A DNA stretch of 64,000 bases from the NCBI GenBank assembly GCA_964556565.1, contig CAZKWF010000002.1, positions 99,512 to 163,511 on the forward strand, written 5' to 3'. The stretch is from SOJZ01 sp964556565 (GTDB taxonomy: Archaea > Thermoproteota > Bathyarchaeia > Bathyarchaeales > Bathyarchaeaceae). Of the stretch, positions 1 to 7,729 are shown piece after piece. Position numbers and translations under genes: made by a program. Each line of letters opens with the position of its first letter. The first letter of the stretch is position 1. A model generated the notes under the pieces. The model saw only the letters and a list, made by a program, of their open reading frames with translations. It did not search any database and was not told the origin of the DNA.

Positions 1-571
1 CGTTGGGCTTTGTGCATTCAAGCTCTAGTATTCCTTTTATTTTTACCGTAGGTATTCTGATTCTTTCTTTTGTAATTTCCTCAAGAGTTGTCGCTATGTC
101 TTTAGGCACACCTATCTTCAGTAGGATGTCTGCTCCGTCTTTTGCAGTTTTTTCTAGTCCTTCATATATTCCTCCAAATTCTTTTTCGAGCAGAACTCCA
201 GCTTTTTCATAGATTTCTTCCGGAGACATTTTTAATTCTTCAGAGGCGCTCTCCAGCAGGGTGTCTGCTTTTCTTTCTTTTTTCCAAAAGAGAATTTTTT
301 CTTTTTTCTCACGTCTTGTAACTCTTCTAAGTGAGAGATCTACTTGCTCCTTTTCTACGTTGACCCGTAGAACCTTCAATACAACTTTTTGTCTTTCACG
401 CACGAAATCGCGGATATTTTTAACCCATGTTGTGGAAAGCTCGGATATATGGAGTAGGCCTCTTTTGTCATACTCATCTAATGCGACATAGGCACCATAA
501 CTTGTTACTTTTTCAACCGTTGCGATTACGAGGTCTCCTACCTCTGGCCATTCCATTTTTCTAAATGCCAT
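1..571 (-). CDS. eif2a: Translation initiation factor aIF2 subunit alpha (3' end outside window)
   Basis: About 190 N-terminal residues of the roughly 265 usual for the family are present; the gene runs off the left edge. The start ATG at 571 opens directly into an S1/OB RNA-binding domain (about residues 9-85) containing 'VTSYGAYVAL' and 'GLLHISELS', typical of aIF2-alpha. The following helical part ('SPEEIYEKAGVLLEKEFGG') matches the family's middle domain. aIF2-alpha binds initiator Met-tRNA with the beta and gamma subunits and acts at the ribosome. It follows S27e by 13 nt in the same direction, and L44e-S27e-aIF2-alpha is a conserved archaeal operon. Confidence 0.95.
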   Translation of the reverse strand, partial: MAFRKMEWPEVGDLVIATVEKVTSYGAYVALDEYDKRGLLHISELSTTWVKNIRDFVRERQKVVLKVLRVNVEKEQVDLSLRRVTRREKKEKILFWKKERKADTLLESASEELKMSPEEIYEKAGVLLEKEFGGIYEGLEKTAKDGADILLKIGVPKDIATTLEEITKERIRIPTVKIKGILELECTKPN

Positions 572-584
572 TTTCTCTCCTCAT

Positions 585-788
585 TTACTCAAGCACCGCG
601 ACAACTTCTCCCTTAATTGCAACCTTTCCACTAGAGGGTTTGGCAAGCAGAGCTCCACAAACATTGCAGTGAACGATGTTCGTGGAATGGCTGAAGACTG
701 TCTGCTCGTTTCCACAGTCGGGGCATTTTACTCGAAGGAACCTGCTTCTAGGTTTTGGTATTAGTTCTTCCCAATCACTCATTTTCAT
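585..788 (-). CDS. rps27e: 30S ribosomal protein S27e
   Basis: A 67-residue protein of the usual family length, with the four zinc ligands C22, C25, C41 and C44 in two CxxC pairs ('CPDCG', 'CNVCG'). The basic N-terminal tail 'IPKPRSRFLRVKC' is characteristic. It is a small-subunit protein. It lies 5 nt downstream of L44e and 13 nt upstream of aIF2-alpha, so the three are almost certainly co-transcribed. A second Met at residue 3 is an alternative start. Confidence 0.97.
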   Translation of the reverse strand: MKMSDWEELIPKPRSRFLRVKCPDCGNEQTVFSHSTNIVHCNVCGALLAKPSSGKVAIKGEVVAVLE

Positions 789-793
789 CCCTT

Positions 794-1069
794 CTATTCA
801 AAGTCTAATTTTTTGAGACGCATTCCTTTCTTGTGTCTTGTGTAACTACAAGTTTTACATGTAAGTTTTAATGTTTGTTTTTTCGTTGTTTTGGCAAATT
901 TTCTTTGAAGCGCGTATTTTTGCCCGCCATACCCTTTCTTTTCACGTTCATGTCGTCGTTCGCCCTCGGCCAAAGCCCGCCTCTTCCCAGCTTTATAGAG
1001 AGCGACCGAGTGAAGCTGATGGGTTTTACATTTCGGACAGTATGTGGTGACTTCCTTAGGTGTTTTCAT
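794..1069 (-). CDS. rpl44e: 50S ribosomal protein L44e
   Basis: A 91-residue protein with zinc ligands C11, C14, C71 and C74 and the highly basic centre typical of L44e ('YGGQKYALQRKFAKTTKKQ'). It sits near the E-site of the large subunit. It is the first gene of the L44e-S27e-aIF2-alpha operon. A TATA-like element lies about 50 nt upstream (1115-1123). The 294 nt between this gene and GINS51 hold no convincing coding sequence. Confidence 0.97.
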   Translation of the reverse strand: MKTPKEVTTYCPKCKTHQLHSVALYKAGKRRALAEGERRHEREKKGYGGQKYALQRKFAKTTKKQTLKLTCKTCSYTRHKKGMRLKKLDFE

Positions 1070-1114
1070 ATGGATCTGCCAACTAAATCGGTATAGAACA
1101 GCCCACTTAATTAC

Positions 1115-1123
1115 TATTTAAAT
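1115..1123 (-). promoter_or_regulatory. TATA-like promoter element of the L44e operon
   Basis: ATTTAAATA on the minus strand, 46-54 nt upstream of the L44e ATG. With the usual archaeal TATA-to-start distance of about 26 nt this gives a leader of 20-25 nt. This is inferred from position and composition only. Confidence 0.5.
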
Positions 1124-1363
1124 GCTTCTGGGCACAGATTTAAACACTCCCCCATTTTTGCATTCTCCTTTTGTATGGCTGTGGTTCTTGCCCATGTTAA
1201 GGCCAGAAAGCCCGTAGAACAGAATGATAGAAAAAACGCGTAAACCCCATAAATCTAGGTATACTGGTTTCCACTCTCTTCTATATCTACACCGCACAGA
1301 CGCCAATTTGCTTAAATGCGCAACGTGTGAGTTGCCGTTTCATCTCCCGTGCTAACCATGATT

Positions 1364-1915
1364 TCAGTCTTTTGCTTCTACTTCTACAGCTACACCTTGT
1401 TTAATCAGGATTCGAGCATTTTCAGAAGGTAGAGTTGCTATATTCTCTGGCTTGAACGGCCCATACGTCTTCATATCAGACCCGATTATAGCTGGAATTT
1501 CTTCAAGAAAGCGCACCAACTTCTTTTTTGGCTTCTCCTTTCTTTTCACGTGTGGCAGGCGCCCTCTGAGAATTTCTTTCACCACCGCTTGATACGACTC
1601 GGCTAGCGGCGAAATCTCTTCTATGAATTTTTCCTCTTCTTCGGTTAAACTTTCTCTGGGCACGATTTTTCCATTTATGGTTTTTCGGAAAGTCTTTTGG
1701 TAGCGAAGTTGAATTAATTCATCAACCATTTTTTTGGCATTCGTAAACTCACGTTGCATGAGTCTGGCTTTTGTTGTTTTTTCATCCATCATTCGGCCTT
1801 CTTCTTTTATTTTTTTCATGTAGTCAGCTAGCTTCGCGTAGAAATCTCGAGGAAGCATCTGAATCTCAATGTTTTCTCTTTCTTTTTTCCATGCTTCATA
1901 GAGCTTGTCGTACAT
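1364..1915 (-). CDS. gins51: GINS complex subunit Gins51/Gins15
   Basis: The 183-residue length and organisation are those of archaeal Gins51: an N-terminal alpha-helical A domain ('MYDKLYEAWKKERENIEIQMLP...FYAKLADYM'), a charged linker and a C-terminal beta-rich B domain ('FLEEIPAIIGSDMKTYGPFKPENIATLP...ARILIKQGVAVEV'). GINS joins MCM and GAN/Cdc45 in the replicative CMG-like helicase. The ATG is 2 nt after the PriS stop, so translation is probably coupled to the primase gene. The block PCNA-PriL-PriS-Gins51 is a replication operon. Confidence 0.9.
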   Translation of the reverse strand: MYDKLYEAWKKERENIEIQMLPRDFYAKLADYMKKIKEEGRMMDEKTTKARLMQREFTNAKKMVDELIQLRYQKTFRKTINGKIVPRESLTEEEEKFIEEISPLAESYQAVVKEILRGRLPHVKRKEKPKKKLVRFLEEIPAIIGSDMKTYGPFKPENIATLPSENARILIKQGVAVEVEAKD

Positions 1916-1917
1916 GG

Positions 1918-3159
1918 TTATTCCTCCATTTTCGCCCTTCCTTTACACAAGAGCAACAAGGCAGCAGCCGTTGGTAGTTCAATCGTTTCTTCTTGATAGG
2001 GGCCATAAGTTTCATCTCCTAATCTAAATTGAGGAGCATCTGCTGCCGTGACCACTACTGTACCTTCTTTGAACGCAACAGCGCTTTTAAAGGGGTCGAA
2101 GTGTTCGATGCCGACGATTGGAACCATAATTTTTCGCAAACCTGTTTTTCCATGTAACGTGTTACTGAGTCTTAGTAGTCGATGAATATCCGTTGTAACC
2201 ACGGTGTCAATTTTTGCTGATTGCTTCTCTATCCCATGTTGAGCTATCTTTTTCCAGCTCTCAACGCCTACGTCTTTTATGATTCCCCAAGGCCCTTTTC
2301 CTTTCCAGCTTTCCAACAGCGTCTCTCTATGGTTAACCAGAGTAGCGGCGATCTTTTTTCTTAATCCTATTTGTTGTAATTCTTCTGGAGTAGCTGACAG
2401 AAGGAACTCGTAGGTTCCCTTAGCGATTCTTCCTTTCCATCCAGAATCATTCAAGTCTGGGCCAGTCAGTATGCGCGATTTCTTTTCGCTTCTTTCTCCT
2501 AAACCGTGGAACCGAGGTTCTAACCCTATCCCTATGACGTAGTCTACTATTTCTTTGCGAGCCATTTGATCGAGTGCTTGAACTTCCCCGCTTTCCACAC
2601 AAACATGATAACCACGATGCCCCGAAAAACTCACCTCCATTTCTTCTGGGGAAAAACCGAAGTCCCTCATCAGAAAGTCTACAAGTTTCATCGTTTCCGT
2701 CTTTGCAGACCCCAAACAGACTTCACATGGCCAAGTTTTTTCATCAAACTTCTGTTCTCCACAGGCAGGACAGTTTCTAGGCGTAACACCTCGGCCAGCA
2801 GCACCACAGTTCTTACAGACCCATTTGTCGTGGTCTTTCTCGCAAGGAGTTGGAATATGATCTGCGTCGATGTCAAAGATTAAATCTGCTCCCATCCAGC
2901 CTTTTTCTTCCATTTTCTCTTCTGGCCTTGCATAATAGGCACTTGAATAGTAAACATCCGAGGGAACTATCATTTTTAAAAACGACTCGAGGGCTTTCAC
3001 GTTTTTGAAGCCTTTATGCCTGACCATGACTCTTTCCTTAAGCAAGATAAAACCGAACTCACGCCTTTCAATAGTAGAGGGCGGTTGAATATCAGATGAA
3101 TGCTTATGATAATATTCAGCGAATTTCTCTCGAACAAAACGTGGTAAAGAGAAAGGTAT
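1918..3159 (-). CDS. priS: DNA primase small (catalytic) subunit PriS, apparent AUA start
   Basis: The catalytic motif 'IFDIDADH' (about residues 95-101) carries two metal-binding aspartates, and 'SGHRGYHV' is the nucleotide-binding motif. A cysteine-rich insertion with several CxxC pairs ('CKNCG', 'CPACG', 'CEVC') sits where other PriS proteins bind zinc. No ATG, GTG or TTG occurs in frame before position 3045, yet conserved PriS sequence continues upstream ('PRFVREKFAEYY', 'ERREFGFILL') back to a stop at about 3178. The likely start is ATA at 3159, 7 nt after a GGGAGG Shine-Dalgarno; a second ATA lies at 3165. This gives about 413 aa. PriS makes RNA/DNA primers together with PriL. Confidence 0.9.
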   Translation of the reverse strand: MPFSLPRFVREKFAEYYHKHSSDIQPPSTIERREFGFILLKERVMVRHKGFKNVKALESFLKMIVPSDVYYSSAYYARPEEKMEEKGWMGADLIFDIDADHIPTPCEKDHDKWVCKNCGAAGRGVTPRNCPACGEQKFDEKTWPCEVCLGSAKTETMKLVDFLMRDFGFSPEEMEVSFSGHRGYHVCVESGEVQALDQMARKEIVDYVIGIGLEPRFHGLGERSEKKSRILTGPDLNDSGWKGRIAKGTYEFLLSATPEELQQIGLRKKIAATLVNHRETLLESWKGKGPWGIIKDVGVESWKKIAQHGIEKQSAKIDTVVTTDIHRLLRLSNTLHGKTGLRKIMVPIVGIEHFDPFKSAVAFKEGTVVVTAADAPQFRLGDETYGPYQEETIELPTAAALLLLCKGRAKMEE

Positions 3160-3235
3160 GCGTATTCCTCCCGGGAACTACATCACAGTTTGTTATCAAC
3201 CCATCCCTAGTACAACGATGGATAATTACGTTTCG

Positions 3236-3332
3236 ACGAGTCCTTCTGTTCTAAACCCAAACTAGACTCGTTAAATGCGCTTAATCACTGCTACATTTGT
3301 GACACGCTTACGCCCAGCCTTTCAGTAGCAGT
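3236..3332 (-). promoter_or_regulatory. Two tandem stem-loops in the priL-priS spacer
   Basis: The 185-nt spacer between the PriL stop and the proposed PriS start contains two inverted repeats. ACTGCTAC (3287-3294) pairs with GTAGCAGT (3325-3332) in 8 perfect base pairs, and ACGAGTC (3236-3242) pairs with GACTCGT (3265-3271) in 7 perfect base pairs. Archaeal primase subunits are often encoded with little or no gap, so a structured leader before a gene with an apparent AUA start suggests translational control of PriS. Function is inferred; the pairing is seen. Confidence 0.5.
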
Positions 3333-3349
3333 TGCCCTTGTAAAAGCGT

Positions 3350-4423
3350 TTAGGCACGCAGGTTTTCCATCTTTTCCACCTTTTCCACCGGAGTCTTTCT
3401 TCGTACAGTCCTTAATTTCCTTCGATAATAGGCTAGAGGATGGCGTATTCTTTTGCATATGGCATCCATGCTGTGACAGACTCCGTGGGTGCGTAGCGTG
3501 TCGCAACGAGGGGGAATATATTTTGTTCGGGATCCTCTTCCGCCAGCTATGTGTTCAACTTGATATCGGGTTAGTCTTTCGTTGAAGTCGGAGACTGAGC
3601 TGAAGAGGTTGACAACGTTTTTTGTGGTCATGCCTATGTTTATTAGGAATGATGTTAAGGCGAAGCGACCGATGTGGGAGACGTTGCGGCCGGACGCTAT
3701 TGTGTCATATAGTTCTTTTATGCATGGTGGAAATGCGTTTACAATTACTTCTTTGGGAAGTTCCTCTAGTTGGATTTCTCCTCGTTTTTCTATGAACAGT
3801 TGTTTTAGTCGGTTTATGCGGTTCATTACCGCTTCAGGTAGCGATCCTATTTTTATGTCGAGTTTTCCTTCTATGTGCTTTCGTACTTCTTCTTCTAAAA
3901 GGCGTGCTACTTCACTTTTTATTAGGTAAACTTCTCCTTTTAGCATGCACCTGTTGATAAGTTTCCATTTTTTATCGTGAAAAATTGTTGCGCTTTTTAA
4001 AAAGTCTGTGTAATGGAGTGCAAAATCGTAGGTTAATGAAACAGCAGGGTCTTTGACGGGTTTTATCTTCCAGTTGAAGTTGTTTGCGATATGTGCGATG
4101 CTGTCTTTGTTTTCGTTTCCAAGTAGGTTAGAAACTCGTTTTGCTTCTGCTAGTGCGTATCTTCTTTTGATAAATGAATCAGCCGTTGCGGCTGCCATCA
4201 TTACGGCTATTGGAAAGGAGGGGATTTCGATGTCGTCGTTGGATGATTGTTCGGTTACTAAGCCCAAGAGAATGGCTTCTTCTATCCGTTTTTCAGCGCG
4301 GTCTAGTATGGATCTGTATTCTGGGCTTGTTAAGTCGCTTATCTTGATGTCCAGTGTTTTTACGTATTTGGCTGCCTCTGGAACAAAAGGGTATTTGGCC
4401 CAGTCACTTTTTGTTAGTGGCAG
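3350..4423 (-). CDS. priL: DNA primase large subunit PriL, apparent CTG start
   Basis: PriL is the iron-sulfur regulatory subunit of primase. The C-terminal domain has the cysteines expected for the [4Fe-4S] cluster: 'FPPCIKEL', 'PPRCDTL', 'GVC' and 'AICKRI'. The first usable conventional start (TTG, 4267) would delete the conserved N-terminal segment 'DWAKYPFVPEAAKYV'. The reading frame continues upstream without ATG, GTG or TTG to a stop at 4451-4453. The best candidate is CTG at 4423, directly after a purine-rich GGGAAGGGAAA, giving 357 aa, normal for the family. It begins 22 nt after the PCNA stop in the same operon. Confidence 0.9.
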   Translation of the reverse strand: MPLTKSDWAKYPFVPEAAKYVKTLDIKISDLTSPEYRSILDRAEKRIEEAILLGLVTEQSSNDDIEIPSFPIAVMMAAATADSFIKRRYALAEAKRVSNLLGNENKDSIAHIANNFNWKIKPVKDPAVSLTYDFALHYTDFLKSATIFHDKKWKLINRCMLKGEVYLIKSEVARLLEEEVRKHIEGKLDIKIGSLPEAVMNRINRLKQLFIEKRGEIQLEELPKEVIVNAFPPCIKELYDTIASGRNVSHIGRFALTSFLINIGMTTKNVVNLFSSVSDFNERLTRYQVEHIAGGRGSRTKYIPPRCDTLRTHGVCHSMDAICKRIRHPLAYYRRKLRTVRRKTPVEKVEKMENLRA

Positions 4424-4445
4424 TTTCCCTTCCCTGCCGTAGTTG

Positions 4446-5201
4446 TTACTCTACTTCTATGCGGGGAGCCAAAAAGAATGATAGTTTTCCTTCTTTTTGC
4501 TGTTTAAAGTCTAGTTTCACGGGCATGTCTGAGGAGAATTCTAGCGTGACGATGTCTGACGTTGCTGCTGCGGCTTTAACAATTTCGGAAAGGTAGCTTA
4601 GGCTGAAAGTGGCTTTCGAGTTCTCTTTTGTTTCTAGGTCGAGGAGTGCGTCGCTTCCTTTCTTCATCTCTATTGTGGCGCCCATGAGGTCTCCTGTTGC
4701 ATTCAAGATCAGCTTTTCGTTGTCCGCCTGAATTCGAACGTGGTCACTCACTAGAACGGCGTCTTCGATCGCTTCACGCAGCCCTTCAGTGGTTGTCTTT
4801 GCTTTTGCGTTGAAGGCGACTTTGGGGGTGGGAACCTCTTCTTCTACTGCTTCTAACGTGGGCATGTTGAACGCACGCGTGTATTTCCCTTTGATAGTTA
4901 TTTGTAGTCGCCCAGTCTTTTCATCCAATGAAAGTTCGACGGATTCGTCTTTTCCCGCACGCCTGAGCAGTTTTAGCAGTTCGCTCACGTTTATGCACAT
5001 TTTCATAGTCTCGCTGGCGGCGTATTCATCGAAGACTGTTTTTGGCCATTCGAAGTCTATCATGGCTACACGTGACGGGTCCATTGCGCGGAGTTTAATT
5101 GCGTCTGGGGTTATGTCGAATGTTGCCTCGTCGATGAGTGTTGAAATTGTGGCGACCATATCTTTCAAGAATTTTGCGTCGGCCATTTTAACCTTGAACA
5201 A
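4446..5201 (-). CDS. pcn: DNA polymerase sliding clamp PCNA
   Basis: The protein (251 aa) has the two-fold repeated clamp architecture. It contains the N-terminal 'MADAKFLKDMVATISTLIDEA', the interdomain connector region around 'MPTLEAVEEEVPTP', and the C-terminal 'LSFFLAPRIEVE'. A TTG at 5201 is preferred over an ATG at 5243 because GGAGG lies 7 nt before it (5209-5213), and the protein then starts 'MFKVKMADAKF' as in other PCNAs. The trimer tethers PolD/PolB, ligase and Fen1. It opens the PCNA-PriL-PriS-Gins51 run. Confidence 0.96.
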   Translation of the reverse strand: MFKVKMADAKFLKDMVATISTLIDEATFDITPDAIKLRAMDPSRVAMIDFEWPKTVFDEYAASETMKMCINVSELLKLLRRAGKDESVELSLDEKTGRLQITIKGKYTRAFNMPTLEAVEEEVPTPKVAFNAKAKTTTEGLREAIEDAVLVSDHVRIQADNEKLILNATGDLMGATIEMKKGSDALLDLETKENSKATFSLSYLSEIVKAAAATSDIVTLEFSSDMPVKLDFKQQKEGKLSFFLAPRIEVE

Positions 5202-5208
5202 CGATAAT

Positions 5209-5213
5209 CCTCC
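5209..5213 (-). promoter_or_regulatory. Shine-Dalgarno that fixes the PCNA TTG start
   Basis: GGAGG on the minus strand within AAAGGAGG, 7 nt before the TTG at 5201. The in-frame upstream ATG at 5243 would place this site inside the coding sequence. Confidence 0.7.
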
Positions 5214-5387
5214 TTTAACGCTTACTTTTAATCTTTCAGCCATTTTAATCTTTACTTGTTTCCATCTTGCTCGTTCAACTTCTATTCTAGGTTGATCGCG
5301 CTAGGGTTGAACTCGAAATCAATGACACAACAACGTAAACATCTCGGTATGATTGCACAAAGAAGTGGGTCTCGCAAAAGCTTTGTT

Positions 5388-5732
5388 TCAGCTGTATTCT
5401 CGGAAAGTATGGTTACACTTTGTACAACGGAAAAATTGTGTAGAAGACTCATCACTCCCCCGAGTCTGCACCTGCCACGCATAAGCCAACATATTCCTAC
5501 ACTTAGGGCACTCAACTCTAACAGTAGGCAAAGTCCGCAACTTCTGCGCCTCCTTCCCAATTACAACCACACGCTCCTGAGGCCCATGCTCTATAACCTT
5601 TGGGGTAGCCACTATTTGCACCGCTCGTTTCTTATAGCCACACTTTGGGCATGAAAGCGCAACAGTGACCTTACTTCCCTTTTCCTTTCGGGTTGGAGTC
5701 AGCCGCATCCCACATTTGGGGCAAAACTCCAT
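5388..5732 (-). CDS. tfs: Transcription factor S (TFS/TFIIS-like cleavage factor)
   Basis: A 114-residue protein with an N-terminal zinc ribbon ('FCPKCGMRL', 'CPKCGYK') and a C-terminal zinc ribbon ('CPKCRNMLAYAW', 'FFRCTKCNHTFREYS'). The acidic pair D-E in 'TRGSDESSTQFF' is the catalytic hairpin that stimulates RNA cleavage by backtracked RNA polymerase. The gene lies just upstream of PCNA in the same direction, 186 nt away. Confidence 0.95.
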   Translation of the reverse strand: MEFCPKCGMRLTPTRKEKGSKVTVALSCPKCGYKKRAVQIVATPKVIEHGPQERVVVIGKEAQKLRTLPTVRVECPKCRNMLAYAWQVQTRGSDESSTQFFRCTKCNHTFREYS

Positions 5733-5774
5733 AATATATCACCATTCCGTTCACTTCCCTTACTTTCGCGTCTT

Positions 5775-6380
5775 TTAAATCTTTTCTTTCGATTGGGTTA
5801 ACCCGGATGCTATGATGTGCGCCACTCGCAACGCTTCGGGAATATTGCTTCGTGTAGATGTACTCTTTAGAATCTTCTCGGCATCCTTTTCCGAAATTCC
5901 CACAATCTGCACATACACGGCTTGTTCAGCGTCTCGCGTACGCACCTCTATTAGCTTTCCAGCATTCTCCATTGCTTCCAACCTTTTTTCATATTCAGGT
6001 AGATTCCGAAGTGCCTTCCGTATATCATTGAAATCTGGCTTCTCTCGTGTAACCGTTATGACGGGTAAACGTATTCTTTCGAAAAGTTTCTTTATATCCA
6101 CCACGTTGAAGCCGGCGAAGGTGACCCCGTTTAATATTATTACTCGAAGTTGATTATAATGAGGTGATGCGGTTATCATGTATGCTATCTTTTCTGTTGC
6201 ATCCATTCCATCAATCTTCACCTCTGTTTGCATAACTCCGTCAAGCCAGTATCCTCCCCGGTAAACGATTCCTACAACAGTTGCTACGCCCTTTGAGTGT
6301 GGAACAAAAGCTCCATCATCAATGCCGAGTATCCTGATCTCGGGCTTTATGCGCCGAATCTTCACAGTGTTTCCATGCAT
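5775..6380 (-). CDS. DUF99 family protein (endonuclease V-like fold)
   Basis: The protein (201 aa) has the family start 'IKPEIRILGIDDGAF' and the segments 'VVGIVYRGGYWLDGV' and 'VIILNGVTFAGFNVVDI'. The family (UPF0215) is archaeal and structurally related to endonuclease V; a DNA-repair nuclease role is inferred from fold relatives. The ATG at 6380 is chosen over an upstream in-frame codon at 6446, because the upstream part would run over the TATA element at 6414-6421. It is divergent from the RNase III-like gene. Confidence 0.85.
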   Translation of the reverse strand: MHGNTVKIRRIKPEIRILGIDDGAFVPHSKGVATVVGIVYRGGYWLDGVMQTEVKIDGMDATEKIAYMITASPHYNQLRVIILNGVTFAGFNVVDIKKLFERIRLPVITVTREKPDFNDIRKALRNLPEYEKRLEAMENAGKLIEVRTRDAEQAVYVQIVGISEKDAEKILKSTSTRSNIPEALRVAHIIASGLTQSKEKI

Positions 6381-6393
6381 ATGTTGCACCAAA

Positions 6394-6421
6394 CATATTA
6401 TAATCGAACAACTGTTTAAAA
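6394..6421. promoter_or_regulatory. Divergent promoter region with two TATA-like elements
   Basis: TTTTAAAC on the minus strand (6414-6421) lies 34-41 nt before the DUF99 ATG. ATATTATAAT on the plus strand (about 6395-6404) lies about 30 nt before the RNase III-like ATG at 6433. Both positions fit short-leader archaeal transcripts. Confidence 0.45.
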
Positions 6422-6432
6422 GTGAGAAGTAA

Positions 6433-6807
6433 ATGTTCACCTTCATATTCCAACATAAAAGTTTGCGTGAAATCTTAACGGATCACAAACTCGCTGCCTT
6501 GGGAGATGCCTACGTGAACTTCATTTATTCTGTAGCTTTGTCAAAGAGAAGGGGACAACCTGTAGGCACCAAAGTAAGTAGTAACATACTTGCTGAAGCA
6601 CTCAAAAAAGCGGAGTTGAGGGGGTTCTTGCCTCGGAGAACCGACCGCCATAGCCAAGCAGACGCTGCAGAAGCTCTAATCGTATATGCTTGGATACAGA
6701 ATGTAATGAGTATTGAGGAAGGAGTTAACCTTTTAGGGCGGCATGAAAATGTGATCGAAGCTTTCTGTTCGCTACTTTGCACTGCAAGAAGAAGGCTGAA
6801 GTTATGA
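6433..6807 (+). CDS. Ribonuclease III family protein (small, single domain)
   Basis: A 124-residue protein with the RNase III signature region 'HKLAALGDAYVNFIYS' and the second motif 'SQADAAEALIVYAW'. Relative to classical RNase III (NERLEFLGDA ... ADxxEA) the aspartate of LGDA and the D/E of the second motif are kept. The two glutamates of the first motif are replaced by H and A, and there is no double-stranded RNA-binding domain. It resembles the compact RNase III-like proteins of archaea. Its substrate is unknown and its activity uncertain. Its 3' end overlaps the convergent rpo11 by 6 nt. Confidence 0.8.
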   Translation: MFTFIFQHKSLREILTDHKLAALGDAYVNFIYSVALSKRRGQPVGTKVSSNILAEALKKAELRGFLPRRTDRHSQADAAEALIVYAWIQNVMSIEEGVNLLGRHENVIEAFCSLLCTARRRLKL

Positions 6808-7143
6808 GGTTTTACGAGATTCCGCCAATTTAGCAGAAGTAGTAGAGGACAATTTTTGTTGCCATTCTTTCAACGCTTTCTCAAAGGTCGCCTTGAATTC
6901 TTTGTTTTGCTTTCGTATTTTTTTCACTGCGTTTCGAATTGCGGTTTCTGGTTTCAATCCTTTCTTGGTTTGAATATAAATTGTTGGGTTTGACGTTAGT
7001 GGATGTGGCAGATCGTAACCCGCCATTTCGGTTGCATCGTCCTCAAGGAGAGCTTTCTGCAGTACATTGCAGAACGTGTGACCTTCGCCTTCAATTTCTA
7101 TTTTTAGTTCGTTGGATGTCCTCTTTAGTACTTTAATTTTCAT
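6802..7143 (-). CDS. rpoL: DNA-directed RNA polymerase subunit L (Rpo11)
   Basis: It contains 'EGHTFCNVLQKALLED' and 'YDLPHPLTSNPTIYIQTKKG', the dimerisation fold shared with Rpo3/RpoD. The ATG at 7143 with GGGAG just upstream gives 113 aa, slightly longer than usual because of a low-complexity C-terminal tail rich in Ser, Thr and Ala. Rpo11 and Rpo3 nucleate RNA polymerase assembly. The gene follows csl4 by 10 nt. Confidence 0.94.
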   Translation of the reverse strand: MKIKVLKRTSNELKIEIEGEGHTFCNVLQKALLEDDATEMAGYDLPHPLTSNPTIYIQTKKGLKPETAIRNAVKKIRKQNKEFKATFEKALKEWQQKLSSTTSAKLAESRKTS

Positions 7144-7153
7144 TTTTCTCCCT

Positions 7154-7729
7154 CTAACCAGCGTTTTCCCCATAGTCTGAAGCCGCTTTCCGTTTTTCAA
7201 TTTTTCCGCATTTCGTACATCGCATTCTTTGTCTTTCCAAGAGTAACATGTGCCCACACCGCGAGCAGAAGGCGTAGATGACTCCAAGATTTTTTTCCAC
7301 AGTTGACAGGTGATATGTTCTATTTTTGTTTACGATTACTTTGGCTCTCACAATGTCGCCTGGTTTGCACACTTCGAACATTGTTTCAACATAGCCGAAA
7401 CTTGTATCAGAAATATGTAAAGTTCCAGTGAAGAAACCGGACAGCAGTGTCTTTCCTATTTTGAATATGCGTAATGCCGCCATTTTGCTTTGTACGCTTG
7501 AAACTCGACCAATGATGGTGCTTCCCGCCAGAGGAACAATTGCCCCGCGAACCATAGGATACACAGACATTTTTTTATTCAACGTATCTAGGAGCGTGCG
7601 TCCAATGATGTTTGAGTATATTGTTCCATGTTCTACGTATGTTCCAGAGTCGGGTATGAATTCTTCAATGACGCCTAAACGGTCTCCTGGCACGACAAGT
7701 TGCCCACTTTTTTTCTCAGATTCTCCCAC
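7154..7729 (-). CDS. csl4: Exosome RNA-binding subunit Csl4
   Basis: A 191-residue protein with an N-terminal domain ('VVPGDRLGVIEEFIPDSGTYVE'), a central S1 domain ('GAIVPLAGSTIIGRVSSV' ... 'GDIVRAKVIV') and a C-terminal zinc ribbon ('YAFCSRCGHMLLL', 'MRCTKCGKIEKRK'). Csl4 caps the archaeal RNA exosome and helps recruit DnaG and substrates. The start is GTG at 7729, overlapping the end of the upstream methyltransferase by 14 nt, so the genes are coupled. Confidence 0.94.
   Translation of the reverse strand: MGESEKKSGQLVVPGDRLGVIEEFIPDSGTYVEHGTIYSNIIGRTLLDTLNKKMSVYPMVRGAIVPLAGSTIIGRVSSVQSKMAALRIFKIGKTLLSGFFTGTLHISDTSFGYVETMFEVCKPGDIVRAKVIVNKNRTYHLSTVEKNLGVIYAFCSRCGHMLLLERQRMRCTKCGKIEKRKAASDYGENAG

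Noticed and set aside
1118..1306. 62-codon minus-strand ORF between GINS51 and L44e
   Set aside because: No ribosome-binding site, no domain, ends over the L44e TATA element, and its C-terminal part reads like translated promoter sequence.
1918..3159. Cysteine-rich insertion in PriS as a novelty
   Set aside because: Zinc-binding insertions at this place are known in archaeal PriS proteins; only the start codon is unusual.
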